Assembly: GCA_963724805.1 (NCBI GenBank)
Contig: CAVRWA010000006.1
Coordinates: forward strand, 68,081 to 132,080
DNA length: 64,000 nucleotides
Direction: 5' to 3'
Source: CAVQZA01 sp963724805
GTDB lineage: Bacteria > Actinomycetota > Thermoleophilia > Gaiellales > Gaiellaceae
Part shown: positions 41,269-51,471 of the stretch, piece by piece
How positions within the stretch are numbered: position 1 is the first letter of the stretch
How the letters are laid out: each line of letters begins with the position of its first letter
Translations under genes and position numbers: made by a program
Notes under the pieces: generated by a model
The model's database searches: none
What the model saw: only the letters and a program-made list of their open reading frames with translations
What the model was told of the DNA's origin: nothing

Positions 41269-42702
41269 GTGCGCCAGCTTTGCGAATCGGCGGTCGAGGC
41301 GGCTCTCCAGGCGGGAGCCGAGTACGCGGACGCACGTGCCGTGGTCCGCCGCTCGCAGTCGGTCACGACCAAGAACGGCCGCATCGAGAACGTCAACGAC
41401 GTCGAGACCGAGGGGATCGGCGTCCGCGTGCTCGCAGGCGGCGCCTGGGGCTTCGCGTGCGACCGGCGCCTCGACACCGAGGGCGCGGTCTCGGCCGCGC
41501 GGCGCGCTACCGCGTTCGCGCTCGAGTCGTCGGTCGGGCGCAGCCGCGCGCTCGCACCGGTCGCGGCGCGGTCGGGGAGCTACCGCACGCCGATCGCAAT
41601 CGACCCGTTCGAGGTCCCGCTCGCCGACAAGGTCGACCTCTGCCTCCGCGCCGAGGCCGCGCTACGGCACGACACGGTGGTCGTCACCCAGGCGTCGGTG
41701 CGGGCCCAGCGCGAGCACAAGGTGCTGTTCTCGTCCGACGGCGTCGAGGCCGAGCAGGAGCTCTACGAGACCGGCGCCGGGATCGATGCGATCGCCGCGA
41801 ACGACGAGCTCTCGCAGCTCCGCAGCTACCCGAGCGCGCACGGCGGCTCGAGCGCGGGCGCGGGCTGGGAGTACGTGGTGGGCCTCGGGCTCGAGCGAGA
41901 GGCGCCGCGCGTCGGCGAGCAGGCGGCGGCGCTGCTGCGCGCCGAGCCGTGCCCGGCGATGGTCGCGGACGCGGTGATCGACTCCGAGCAGATGGCGCTA
42001 CAGGTGCACGAGTCGGTGGGCCACCCGACCGAGCTCGACCGGGTCTACGGGACCGAGGCTTCCTATGCGGGAACGAGCTTCCTCAAGCCGAGCGACCTCG
42101 GTGCGCTCCGCTACGGCTCGGAGGAGATGAACGTCACCGCCGACCCGACGACGCCGACCGGGCTCGGAACCTTCGGCTTCGACGACGAGGGAGTCTCCGC
42201 CGAGCGCCAGCCGATCGTCGAGCGAGGCGTGCTGACCGGCTTCCTCTCGTCGCGCGAGAGCGCTGCTCGGATCGGGGTCGGGCGCGGCGGCCACATGCGC
42301 GCGGAGGGCTGGAGCCGGATGCCACTCGTGCGGATGACGAACCTCCACCTCGAGCCGGGCGCGGGCACACTCGAGGAGCTGCTCGACGGCGTCAAGGAGG
42401 GCGTCTTCTTCGAGACCAACCGCAGCTGGTCGATCGACGACAAGCGGCTCAACTTCCAGTTCGGCACGCAGATCGCGTGGGAGATCCGGGACGGCAGGCG
42501 CGGCAGCATGCTCCGTGATGCGACCTACACCGGGATCACGCCGCAGTTCTGGGGCTCGCTCGACGCGGTCGCGGGCCCGGCGTCGTGGCAACTCTACGGC
42601 CTCACGAACTGCGGCAAGGGCCAGCCCGGCCAGGGCGCGCACGTTTCGCACGGCGCGGCGCCGTGCCGGTTCCGCGGCGTCGAGATCGGAGTGGGCTCGT
42701 GA
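41269..42702 (+). CDS. tldD: TldD family metalloprotease subunit
   Basis: The 477-residue zinc metalloprotease subunit carries the modified zinc motif QVHESVGHPTELDR (H-E-x3-H), the TldD hallmark. It also has GRIENVNDVETEGIGVRVL near the N-terminus and GLGTFGFDDEGV further on. TldD pairs with TldE (PmbA); in E. coli the heterodimer degrades unfolded peptides and removes the leader of microcin B17. GTG at 41269. Its stop overlaps the tldE start by GTGA, so subunits are made together. The TOMM cluster ends 2.4 kb upstream on the same strand, making this pair a candidate leader peptidase. Confidence 0.92.
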   Translation: MRQLCESAVEAALQAGAEYADARAVVRRSQSVTTKNGRIENVNDVETEGIGVRVLAGGAWGFACDRRLDTEGAVSAARRATAFALESSVGRSRALAPVAARSGSYRTPIAIDPFEVPLADKVDLCLRAEAALRHDTVVVTQASVRAQREHKVLFSSDGVEAEQELYETGAGIDAIAANDELSQLRSYPSAHGGSSAGAGWEYVVGLGLEREAPRVGEQAAALLRAEPCPAMVADAVIDSEQMALQVHESVGHPTELDRVYGTEASYAGTSFLKPSDLGALRYGSEEMNVTADPTTPTGLGTFGFDDEGVSAERQPIVERGVLTGFLSSRESAARIGVGRGGHMRAEGWSRMPLVRMTNLHLEPGAGTLEELLDGVKEGVFFETNRSWSIDDKRLNFQFGTQIAWEIRDGRRGSMLRDATYTGITPQFWGSLDAVAGPASWQLYGLTNCGKGQPGQGAHVSHGAAPCRFRGVEIGVGS

Positions 42703-44063
42703 CCCTCGCCCGCGAGGTCGCCGAAGCAGCGCTGAGCGCGGCGGCAGAGGAGCAGGCCGAAGTGGTCGTCCTCGCGGAGCGCTCCGGGCTCGCGCGGTTC
42801 GCGGACTCCGAGGTGCACCAGCCGACTCTGATCGAGAACGTGGTGGTGAACCTGCGCGTGGTGCGCGACGGGCGCGTGGGCAGCGCGCAGACGAACCGGC
42901 TCGACGAGGACGGGCTCTCCGAGCTCGCCGGGCGCGCCGTCGAGGCCGCCGAGAGCGCCCGCGCCGAGCCGGGCTTCCCCGGCCTCCCGGAGCCCGAGCC
43001 GGTGCCTGAGGTGGAAGGCTACGACGAGGCGACCGCCGCGCTCGAGCCCGCCGACCTCGCAAGGCTCGCCCGGGCCGCGATCGACGCGGCCGACCCCTCG
43101 CCGGTGTACGGCTTCGTCACGAGCGGGGTGAGCGAGGTCGCAGTCGTCTCGACGACCGGGATCGCAGTCGACCAGCGCCTCACCGATGCGATGGCGCTGA
43201 TCGTCGCGGCGGACGAGGGCGCTTCGGGCTACGCCGAGCAGACCGCGTGGGCGCTGGAGGCGATCGACCCGGTCGCTGTCGCGCGCGAGGCAGCGGCGAA
43301 GATGGCCCGTACCCGCGACGCGGCGACGATCGAGCCGGGGCACTACCGGGCCGTGCTCGAGCCCTACGCGATCGGCGAGCTCCTGCAGCACTTCGCCTAC
43401 GACTCCTTCAGCGCGCTCGGGCTGATCGAGCAGCGGAGCTACCTGGCGGGCCGACTCGGCGAGAAGGTCTTCGACGAGCGGATCTCGATCGCCGACGACG
43501 CGCTCGAGCCGGCCGGGCTGCCCAAGGCCTTCGACTTCGAAGGGGTGCCGAAGCACCAGGTGCCGTTGATCGAGGACGGCGTTGCGCGTGGGGTCGTCTG
43601 GGACCGGGAGACGGCGGCGCTCGCCGGCGGCGACGCACGCTCGACCGGGCATGCGCCGCCGGTGCTCTCGCGCGACTACGGGCCGCTGCCCTTCGCCCTC
43701 AAGGTGGCCGGCGGCGAGGCCGGCTCGGTCGAGGAGCTTGCGGAGCTCGTCGGCGACGGCATCTACGTCACGCGCCTCCATTACCTGAGCACAGTCGCGG
43801 CGCGAGACGGGGTGATCACGGGGATGACTCGCGACGGCACGTTCCGGATTCGGGGCGGGAAGATCGCCGAGCCGCTCGCGAACCTGCGCTTCACGGTCTC
43901 CGTGCCGGAGATGCTGTCCGAGGTGCCGGGCCTGACGCGCCGCGTCGCGCTGCTGAACCAGAACGACTTCTACGGCGAGCGCTACCCGTTCGGGGTGCTC
44001 GCGCCCGCGCTCGCGACAGCCCGCTTCACGATCAGCGGCGTCGGCTCCTTCCCCGGGATCTAG
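42699..44063 (+). CDS. tldE: TldE/PmbA family subunit
   Basis: The 454-residue partner of TldD. It has the family's N-terminal region (RFADSEVHQPTLIENVVVNL), central GHYRAVLEPYAIGELLQHFA and C-terminal GIYVTRLHYLSTVAARDGVI with GMTRDGTFRIRGGKI. The zinc motif of TldD is absent, as expected for the non-catalytic subunit. GTG at 42699 overlaps tldD. With TldD it forms a barrel-shaped heterodimer that cleaves unstructured peptides inside its cavity (known for E. coli). Confidence 0.9.
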   Translation: MTLAREVAEAALSAAAEEQAEVVVLAERSGLARFADSEVHQPTLIENVVVNLRVVRDGRVGSAQTNRLDEDGLSELAGRAVEAAESARAEPGFPGLPEPEPVPEVEGYDEATAALEPADLARLARAAIDAADPSPVYGFVTSGVSEVAVVSTTGIAVDQRLTDAMALIVAADEGASGYAEQTAWALEAIDPVAVAREAAAKMARTRDAATIEPGHYRAVLEPYAIGELLQHFAYDSFSALGLIEQRSYLAGRLGEKVFDERISIADDALEPAGLPKAFDFEGVPKHQVPLIEDGVARGVVWDRETAALAGGDARSTGHAPPVLSRDYGPLPFALKVAGGEAGSVEELAELVGDGIYVTRLHYLSTVAARDGVITGMTRDGTFRIRGGKIAEPLANLRFTVSVPEMLSEVPGLTRRVALLNQNDFYGERYPFGVLAPALATARFTISGVGSFPGI

Positions 44064-44117
44064 GGCCGCCCGCCTCGCGCACTGGCCGGCGCCGGAGCAC
44101 GAGGGTCGCCTCGTGAA

Positions 44118-44339
44118 CTACTTCAGGTAGTGGAAGAGCCCGATGCAGTTCACCATGAAGAGCACGGCGACGACGACCGTGACCCGCGTCAGGTTCCGCT
44201 CGACGATGTGCGTCCCGCCCTGCGAGGCCGGCGTGAAACCCATGCCGCCCATGCCGGCGTCGCGGCCCGAATGCATCATGATCAGCCCGATCAGCGCGAG
44301 CGAGAAGAGAACCTGGAGGACGGCGAGAACCTGGAGCAT
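44118..44339 (-). CDS. secG: Preprotein translocase subunit SecG
   Basis: The 73-residue protein has two membrane helices (VLQVLFSLALIGLIMMH and VTVVVAVLFMVNCIGLF) joined by a Gly/Met-rich loop with GGMGFTPASQGG, the SecG pattern. It supports SecYEG-mediated protein export. ATG at 44339. It is convergent with tldE and divergent from a small TPR-like gene. Confidence 0.9.
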   Translation of the reverse strand: MLQVLAVLQVLFSLALIGLIMMHSGRDAGMGGMGFTPASQGGTHIVERNLTRVTVVVAVLFMVNCIGLFHYLK

Positions 44340-44377
44340 CGCGGCGACAGGGTACCAGCGTGGGTAGTGTCGGGCGC

Positions 44378-44605
44378 GTGGAGAGCGACGACGTCCGCGG
44401 GCAGATCCGGAAGCTGCTCGTCACCGGCGACAACCGGCTGAAGCAGGGCCTGCCCGAGAAGGCGCGCCAGAGCTACGAGCAGGCGCTCGCGCTGGCAAAA
44501 GAGGCCGGGCTCGAGGCGGAGGTACGGCCGCTCGTCGAGGTCAGGCTGGCCGACCTCGAGCGGCTCGGATCAGGATCTCCTCCACCCGAGCCGCCTGCAG
44601 CCTGA
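44378..44605 (+). CDS. Small TPR-like protein (75 aa)
   Basis: GTG at 44378 gives 75 residues; a GTG at 44360 would add six. The centre reads GLPEKARQSYEQALALAKEA, one TPR-like helix pair with flanking charged helices and a Pro-rich end. It overlaps the convergent glycosyltransferase by 65 bases. It is probably a small helical scaffold protein; the function is unknown. Confidence 0.6.
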   Translation: MESDDVRGQIRKLLVTGDNRLKQGLPEKARQSYEQALALAKEAGLEAEVRPLVEVRLADLERLGSGSPPPEPPAA

Positions 44606-45539
44606 CGTCGTGTGCCTCGGCTGCGGCCCTGGCGGTCGTGTTTGGAACGGGCAGGGCAGCGGCGGCGCGCAACGCAGCGGTGAGCGCCTCCTCGTCGGTC
44701 GGGTCGACCAGCACCCCGGCTCCCGGCGGGACGAACTCCGGGGGACCGCCGATCCGCGTCGCGACGACGGGCCGCCCGCAGGCGAGAGCCTCGAGCAGGG
44801 CCTCGCCGAACGGCTCGACGAGGCTCGGCCCGCAGACGACGTCGGCCTGCGCGATCCACTGCGGGATCTCGTCGTGCGGGACGCGGCCCGCGAGGACGAT
44901 CCCCGGCCGGCCCTCGAGCTGCGCGCGCAGCGGCCCGTCGCCGACGAAGGTGAGCGTCCCCTCGCCGAGCGCCTCGAAGGCGCGCGCGAGCCGGAGGACG
45001 TTCTTGCGGGCCTCGAGCGAGCCGACGCAGACAAATGCAGGGCCTGCGGCAGGCGTGCGCGGCTCGGGACGGAAGCGCTCGAGGTCGACGCCGCAGTCCA
45101 CGACCTCGGTCTTGCCGCGCGCCTCGGGCAGCCTCGCCTCGAGCTCGCGGCGCAGGTAGTCGGAGACCGCGACGACGGAGGCGGCCCGGCGCACCACCCG
45201 GCGGGTCGCCGTACGCACGCCGCGAATGGAGCCGATGTTTCGGACGTCCTGGCCGTGAGCCGTGACCACGAGCGGGGCGTCGGTCGCGAGCGAGGCGATC
45301 AGCCCGGCCGGGACGAGGACGTGCGCGTAGACGACGTCCGGACGGTGCCGGCGCGCGGCAGCGCGGGCGCCGCGCGCGAGGTCGAGGTAGCGTCGCTTGC
45401 CGCCGGCGCGACGGTCGATCACGGCGAGGTCGAGGTCGTGCCCACGCTCGCGCAGCGCGAGCCCGAGCCGTTCGACGAACACGCCGAAGTCGGGGTCTGC
45501 GGGGCCCGGGTACATCTGCGAGATCAGGAGGATCCTCAT
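44541..45539 (-). CDS. Glycosyltransferase, GT4 family
   Basis: The 332-residue GT-B enzyme starts MRILLISQMYPGPADPDFGV and has PDVVYAHVLVPAGL (acceptor domain), FVCVGSLEARKNVLRLARA and GPSLVEPFGEALLEALACGR (donor domain with the E-x7-E-like motif). It probably builds a cell-surface glycan or lipid-linked saccharide. The acceptor is unknown. ATG at 45539; an ATG at 45584 is possible but adds a non-conserved stretch. It stands alone, antisense to its neighbour. Confidence 0.88.
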   Translation of the reverse strand: MRILLISQMYPGPADPDFGVFVERLGLALRERGHDLDLAVIDRRAGGKRRYLDLARGARAAARRHRPDVVYAHVLVPAGLIASLATDAPLVVTAHGQDVRNIGSIRGVRTATRRVVRRAASVVAVSDYLRRELEARLPEARGKTEVVDCGVDLERFRPEPRTPAAGPAFVCVGSLEARKNVLRLARAFEALGEGTLTFVGDGPLRAQLEGRPGIVLAGRVPHDEIPQWIAQADVVCGPSLVEPFGEALLEALACGRPVVATRIGGPPEFVPPGAGVLVDPTDEEALTAALRAAAALPVPNTTARAAAEAHDVRLQAARVEEILIRAARGRPA

Positions 45540-45652
45540 CCTGGGGAGAGACTTTGACGATTCCGGCTCGAACGCGTCACCCACGCGTCACAGTTTCTGA
45601 CTACGCTCGACAGCGGGTGGAGGCACGGGGTGGCCCCAGACGGAGACGTGTC

Positions 45653-46576
45653 TCATTTGGAGCCGGTGATCCCCGCTGCCACCGCAGCCGGGGCGGTGAG
45701 CAGCCCGAGGTGGCCGGCGCCGGGGATCACGACGAGCGGCGCGTGCAGTGCGGCGGCAACTCGCCGACCCGAGGAGACCGGCACCGCGTTGTCCTTCGAA
45801 CCGAAGACGACTCGGGCGGGCACGTGAATCGTCTCGAGCTGCGAGAACGGCAGCCCGGCGACGCCGTGACCGGACATGGACCGGAGCGCGCCCTCGGTTC
45901 CGCTCACGGAGAACGGCCTCGTCCAGCGCGCGATCAGGGCATGTGTGAGCGGCGGGCGCTCCGGCCCGTACGCCACCCGCAGGACCCTGCGCACGATCCA
46001 GTCGGAGCCGAGGACGATCCGGTACAACGAGGTGAAGTACGGATCGACGAGCACACGGCGGATCCAGGCCGGCCCGCCGCCGCCCTTCAGCGCGTCGCCG
46101 TCGAGGAGCACGATCCCGCGCACCGAGGCCGGGTCGCGCCGGGCGACCTCGGCGACCACGGCCGCGCCGAGCGAGTGCCCGACGAGGAGCGGCCGCTTCA
46201 GCCGCAGCGCCTGCTGGAACGCCTGCAACTGGTCGGCCCACGCGCCGAGCGTGTACGGGCCGCGCCGCTCCGAGTAGCCGAACGGCGGCAGGTCGACGGC
46301 GTAGACGACGTGGTCGCGGGCGAGCAGGGGCGCGACGCGCTCCCACACCCAGCTTGGCTCGGCGAAGCCGCCGATCAGGACGACGGGCGACCCGTGTGTC
46401 CCCCAGCGCCGGTACGCGTGAAGCGACCCATCGAGCCGCACGAACGGTCCCGGATACAGAGCGGTCGCGGGCTGCGTGTGCGGCGCCGAGACGAGGTTGT
46501 AGGCAACCGAGGCAAGGGTGACCGCGAGGATCAGCGCGACGAGTGCTATCCCGATGCGGATGAGCCAGCGCTTCAA
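45653..46576 (-). CDS. Alpha/beta-fold hydrolase with membrane anchor
   Basis: The 307-residue protein begins with a basic segment and one membrane helix (LIRIGIALVALILAVTLASV). A hydrolase domain follows: oxyanion motif VVLIGGFAEPS, nucleophile elbow LLVGHSLGAAVVAE (Ser), Asp in ARVVFGSKDNAVP and His in GAGHLGLLTAP. The active site would face outward or be membrane-tethered. Start is TTG at 46576, overlapping the ABC exporter stop as TTGA; no ATG/GTG gives the anchor. Coupling to the exporter suggests joint export and processing of a lipid or ester. Confidence 0.85.
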   Translation of the reverse strand: MKRWLIRIGIALVALILAVTLASVAYNLVSAPHTQPATALYPGPFVRLDGSLHAYRRWGTHGSPVVLIGGFAEPSWVWERVAPLLARDHVVYAVDLPPFGYSERRGPYTLGAWADQLQAFQQALRLKRPLLVGHSLGAAVVAEVARRDPASVRGIVLLDGDALKGGGGPAWIRRVLVDPYFTSLYRIVLGSDWIVRRVLRVAYGPERPPLTHALIARWTRPFSVSGTEGALRSMSGHGVAGLPFSQLETIHVPARVVFGSKDNAVPVSSGRRVAAALHAPLVVIPGAGHLGLLTAPAAVAAGITGSK

Positions 46577-48411
46577 ACGGCTCCGAGCGGGGCGACCTCC
46601 GAATCGCGCGCGACGAGCGCCGCATAGCGGCCGCCGAACTCGATCAGCTCCTCGTGGCGGCCGCGCTCGACGATCCGGCCGCCGTCCAGCACGACGATCT
46701 GGTCTGCATCGCGGATCGTCGACAGCCTGTGCGCGATCGCGATCGTCGTCCGGCCCTCGGCCAGCCGGTCGAGCGCCTCCTGCACCTGGCGCTCGGTCTC
46801 GGTGTCGAGCGAGCTCGTCGCCTCGTCGAGGACCAGGATCGGCGGGTTCCGGAGGATCGTCCTCGCGATCGCGATGCGCTGCTTCTCGCCGCCCGAGAAG
46901 CGATAGCCGCGCTCCCCGACGACGGTCGCGTAGCCCTCCGGCAGCGCTGTGATCACGTGATGGATCTGCGCCGCCTCGGCGGCTGCCTGGATCTCCTCGT
47001 CGGTCGCGTCGGGCTTGGCGAAGCTCAGATTCTCGCGCACGGTGGCGTGAAAGAGGTACGTCTCCTGAGAGACGACGCCGACGAGCCGGGCGAGCGCGTC
47101 GAAGGTTAGGTCGCGAACGTCGACGCCGCCGATCGCGACGGTCCCGCGGTCGACGTCGTAGAGCCGGGCCGCGAGATAGCCGACGGTCGTCTTGCCCGCG
47201 CCGGTCTCGCCGACGATCGCCGTGCGGGTCCCCGCGGGCACCCTGAAGCTGACGTCCTCGAGCGTCCACTCGGCGCCGTACCGGAACCAGACGTGCTCGA
47301 AGCAGACGTCGCCGGCCTCGGTCAGCTCGACCGCGCCCTCCTTCTCCTCGATCTCGACCGGTAGGTCGAGGTACTCGAAGATCCGGTCGAACAGCGCGAG
47401 GGAAGTCTGCACGTCGACGCCCACCGAGAGCAACGAGCCGACCGGGAAGAGCAGCCGCGTCTGGAGGGTCGTGAACGCGACGAGGGTGCCGATCGTGATC
47501 GCGTTCGAGCCGTGCGCATAGGCGAGCCCGCCGACCCAGTAGACGAGGGCAGGCATGATCGCGAAGGTCATCTGGATCGACGACATGACCCAGCGGCCGG
47601 CCATGCGCTGCTGCACCTCGAGCCCGGCCAGGCGGCGCGATTCGCCCTCGAACCGGTCGGCCAGCTCGTTGCTGCGGCCCATCGTCTTCCCGAGCAGGAT
47701 CCCCGAGACCGAGAGCGACTCCTGGACGAGGCTCGAGATGTCGGCGAGCGACTCCTGCGTCGACTTCGCGATCTCGCGGCGCTGGCGGCCGACCCGGCGC
47801 GTGAGGAGGACGAAGACCGGGACGAGCGCGAACGCGAAGAGCGCCAGCCGCCAGTCGAGGAGCATCATCGCGATCGCGGTCGCGGCGACGGTGGTCACGT
47901 TCGAGGTGATCGAGGTCGCGGTCGACGTCACGACCTCCTGCACACCGCCGATGTCGTTCGAGATCCGGGACTGCACTTCTCCCGTGCGCGTACGGGTGAA
48001 GAAGGCGAGCGAGAGCCGCTGCAGGTGCCGGTAGACCGCCGAGCGCAGGTCGTGCATCACGCTCTGCCCGACCTGGTTCGAGAAGAGGGTCTGGACGACG
48101 CCGAGCACGCCCGTGACGATCGCGATCAGGATCATCCCGCCGGCGAGCAGCGTCAGCTGCTTCGTGTCCTTGTCCGGGATCGCGGTGTCGAGGATCGCCC
48201 GGAGCAGGAACGGGGAGACGACCCCAAGCGCCGAGGAGAAGACGATCAGCCCGAGAACGGCCGAGAGCTTCCGCCAGTACGGGCGGAACAGGCGCGAGAC
48301 GCGGCGCAGGTTCGCCTTGCGAACGGCGGGGTCGGCCGGCCGCTCGGGCTTCTCGGCGGTCATGAAGTTGCGGAAACCGGGCATGCTGACAGCGTACGTT
48401 TCGCCGCCCAT
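46573..48411 (-). CDS. ABC exporter, fused permease-ATPase (lipid A/multidrug type)
   Basis: The 612-residue half-transporter has a six-helix type I exporter domain (about 40-330, with FSSALGVVSPFLLRAILDTA and FTRTRTGEVQSRISNDIGGV). The ATPase follows with Walker A IVGETGAGKTTVGYL, signature RFSGGEKQRIAIARTI, Walker B ILVLDEATSSLD and His switch AIAHRLS. It would work as a homodimer. ATG at 48411 has AGGA upstream; ATGs at 48384 and 48363 are alternatives, and longer forms enter the repeat region. It is coupled to the alpha/beta hydrolase by overlap. Substrate unknown. Confidence 0.9.
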   Translation of the reverse strand: MGGETYAVSMPGFRNFMTAEKPERPADPAVRKANLRRVSRLFRPYWRKLSAVLGLIVFSSALGVVSPFLLRAILDTAIPDKDTKQLTLLAGGMILIAIVTGVLGVVQTLFSNQVGQSVMHDLRSAVYRHLQRLSLAFFTRTRTGEVQSRISNDIGGVQEVVTSTATSITSNVTTVAATAIAMMLLDWRLALFAFALVPVFVLLTRRVGRQRREIAKSTQESLADISSLVQESLSVSGILLGKTMGRSNELADRFEGESRRLAGLEVQQRMAGRWVMSSIQMTFAIMPALVYWVGGLAYAHGSNAITIGTLVAFTTLQTRLLFPVGSLLSVGVDVQTSLALFDRIFEYLDLPVEIEEKEGAVELTEAGDVCFEHVWFRYGAEWTLEDVSFRVPAGTRTAIVGETGAGKTTVGYLAARLYDVDRGTVAIGGVDVRDLTFDALARLVGVVSQETYLFHATVRENLSFAKPDATDEEIQAAAEAAQIHHVITALPEGYATVVGERGYRFSGGEKQRIAIARTILRNPPILVLDEATSSLDTETERQVQEALDRLAEGRTTIAIAHRLSTIRDADQIVVLDGGRIVERGRHEELIEFGGRYAALVARDSEVAPLGAV

Positions 48412-48426
48412 TCCGCGTCCTGGACG

Positions 48427-48553
48427 GCCAGGTCCCGGCGCCTGACCCCGGGTCGTGTCCGTTTCGTCCGATGAGGGGCTCCGAGCGACAGCCGGAATCC
48501 CGCTGCCCGACTCGAGTACCGACGTGTTTGGCCAGGTCCGAGTGCCTGACCCC
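48427..48553. repeat. Two copies of a 23-base repeat between mutase and exporter genes
   Basis: GCCAGGTCC-N4-GCCTGACCCC occurs at 48427-48449 and again at 48531-48553, identical outside the four central bases. Spacing is 104 bases, all inside the 159-base gap. The TGACCCC end resembles the inverted repeat at 53752-53822. Such short GC-rich repeats may be mobile or structural elements; nothing coding lies between them. Confidence 0.6.
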
Positions 48554-48570
48554 ATTCGGAGTCGGCCGGG

Positions 48571-50106
<1,536 letters not shown>

Positions 50107-50115
50107 GGCTTGATC

Positions 50116-51450
50116 CTAGACCGGGACGCCGAGCTCGGCCTGGAGCGCGACCCCGAGCGCGAGCAGCTCCCGGTCGGAGCCGGACGGCCCGATCAGCGAC
50201 ACGCTCACCGGCAGGCCGCTTTCGGCCCCCACTCCGGCCGGCAGCGCGACGGCCGGCTGGCCCGTCCAGTCCCAGTGGTGGGTGAGCGAGATCAATGCGA
50301 TGTCGCTGCCGGCCACGTCGTAGCCAGGCCCGCGTAGCCAGGCCACGTCGGGAACGGTCGGCTCGAGCAGGGCCGCGATCCGCTCCGCGGCGAACCAGCG
50401 CTCCCAGTGCTCTGCGTCCGCGAGACGCCGGGCCTGCAGGCCGTCGTAGTCGACCGGCCCGAGCGCCTCGGCGTTCTCGACGAACTGGCGGATCGAGGGG
50501 CGGTAGAGCTCGCGACGGTCGTCGAAGCGGCGGTGGTAGCCGAGCAGGTCGCTCAGGAGCACCGCCACCCAGTCTTCGAGAGTCTCGCGGGCGGGCGGCG
50601 CCTCGAGGAGCTCCGCGCCGAGGCTGCGGCAGAGCTCGAGCGTCGCCTCGAAGCCGGCGGCGACATCGGGGTCGAGCGCACCGATCCGCGACGAGACTCC
50701 GAGCCGGAGGCCCGCGACCGCGCGCTCGTCGACCGCACCGCCCACTCCGGCCATCCCGGCGAGGAGAAGCGCGCAGTCCTCGACCGTTCGCGCCATAGGG
50801 CCCGCGTGGTCGAGGCTCTCCGCGAGCGGGACGATTCCGCGCGTCGAGACGAGGCCGCGCGTCGGCTTGATCGTCGAGGTGCCGCAGAACGCCGAGGGGA
50901 TGCGCAGCGAGCCGGCGGTGTCGGTGCCTGTCGCAGCCGGAGTCATCCGGGCGGCGAGCGCCGCACCCGAGCCGCCGCTCGAGCCGCCCGCCGAGCGGTC
51001 GAGCGCCCACGGGTTCCCGACCTGGTCGGTCGTGCCCCCGGCCGCGAACTCGTGCGTGTGCAGATGGCCGAGCAGCACCATCCCCTCGGCCTCGAGCCGC
51101 TCCCAGGCGTCGCACGAGCGCTCGGGCACCTCGTCGAGAAGCCGACTCGACGCGGTCAGCGGCTTCCCGGCGACGGCATAGATGTCCTTGAGCCCGATCG
51201 GGATCCCGCACAGCGCGGGCGCATTGCCGCGCGCGAGCCGCTCGTCCGCGCGTGCCGCGGCGGCGAGCGCGTCGTCCTGGTAGACGCGGATCCACGCGTT
51301 GATCGAGTCCGGGTCGCCCTCGAAGCTGTGCGTCCCGTCGCGCTCCGCGATTCGCGCGAGGCAGGCCTCGGTCAGCTCGACCGAGCCGAGGCTCCGCCCC
51401 GCGAGGAGGACCGCGGCTTCGGCGACGGTCAGGTCGGCTGGATTGCCCAC
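50116..51450 (-). CDS. Amidase (amidase signature/GatA-like family)
   Basis: The 444-residue Ser-cisSer-Lys hydrolase has catalytic Lys in GIPIGLKDIYAVAG, the signature RSAGGSSGGSGAALAARM (cis-Ser) and nucleophile Ser in TGTDTAGSLRIPSAFCG. It hydrolyses an amide to acid and ammonia; a GatA role is unlikely without gatB/gatC here. GTG at 51450; the frame upstream is antisense to the molybdopterin gene. It ends in the same frame as, and nine bases before, the mutase start. Divergent from moaDE by 21 bases. Confidence 0.88.
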   Translation of the reverse strand: MGNPADLTVAEAAVLLAGRSLGSVELTEACLARIAERDGTHSFEGDPDSINAWIRVYQDDALAAAARADERLARGNAPALCGIPIGLKDIYAVAGKPLTASSRLLDEVPERSCDAWERLEAEGMVLLGHLHTHEFAAGGTTDQVGNPWALDRSAGGSSGGSGAALAARMTPAATGTDTAGSLRIPSAFCGTSTIKPTRGLVSTRGIVPLAESLDHAGPMARTVEDCALLLAGMAGVGGAVDERAVAGLRLGVSSRIGALDPDVAAGFEATLELCRSLGAELLEAPPARETLEDWVAVLLSDLLGYHRRFDDRRELYRPSIRQFVENAEALGPVDYDGLQARRLADAEHWERWFAAERIAALLEPTVPDVAWLRGPGYDVAGSDIALISLTHHWDWTGQPAVALPAGVGAESGLPVSVSLIGPSGSDRELLALGVALQAELGVPV

Positions 51451-51471
51451 GGCGCCGAGTATCTTGACGGA

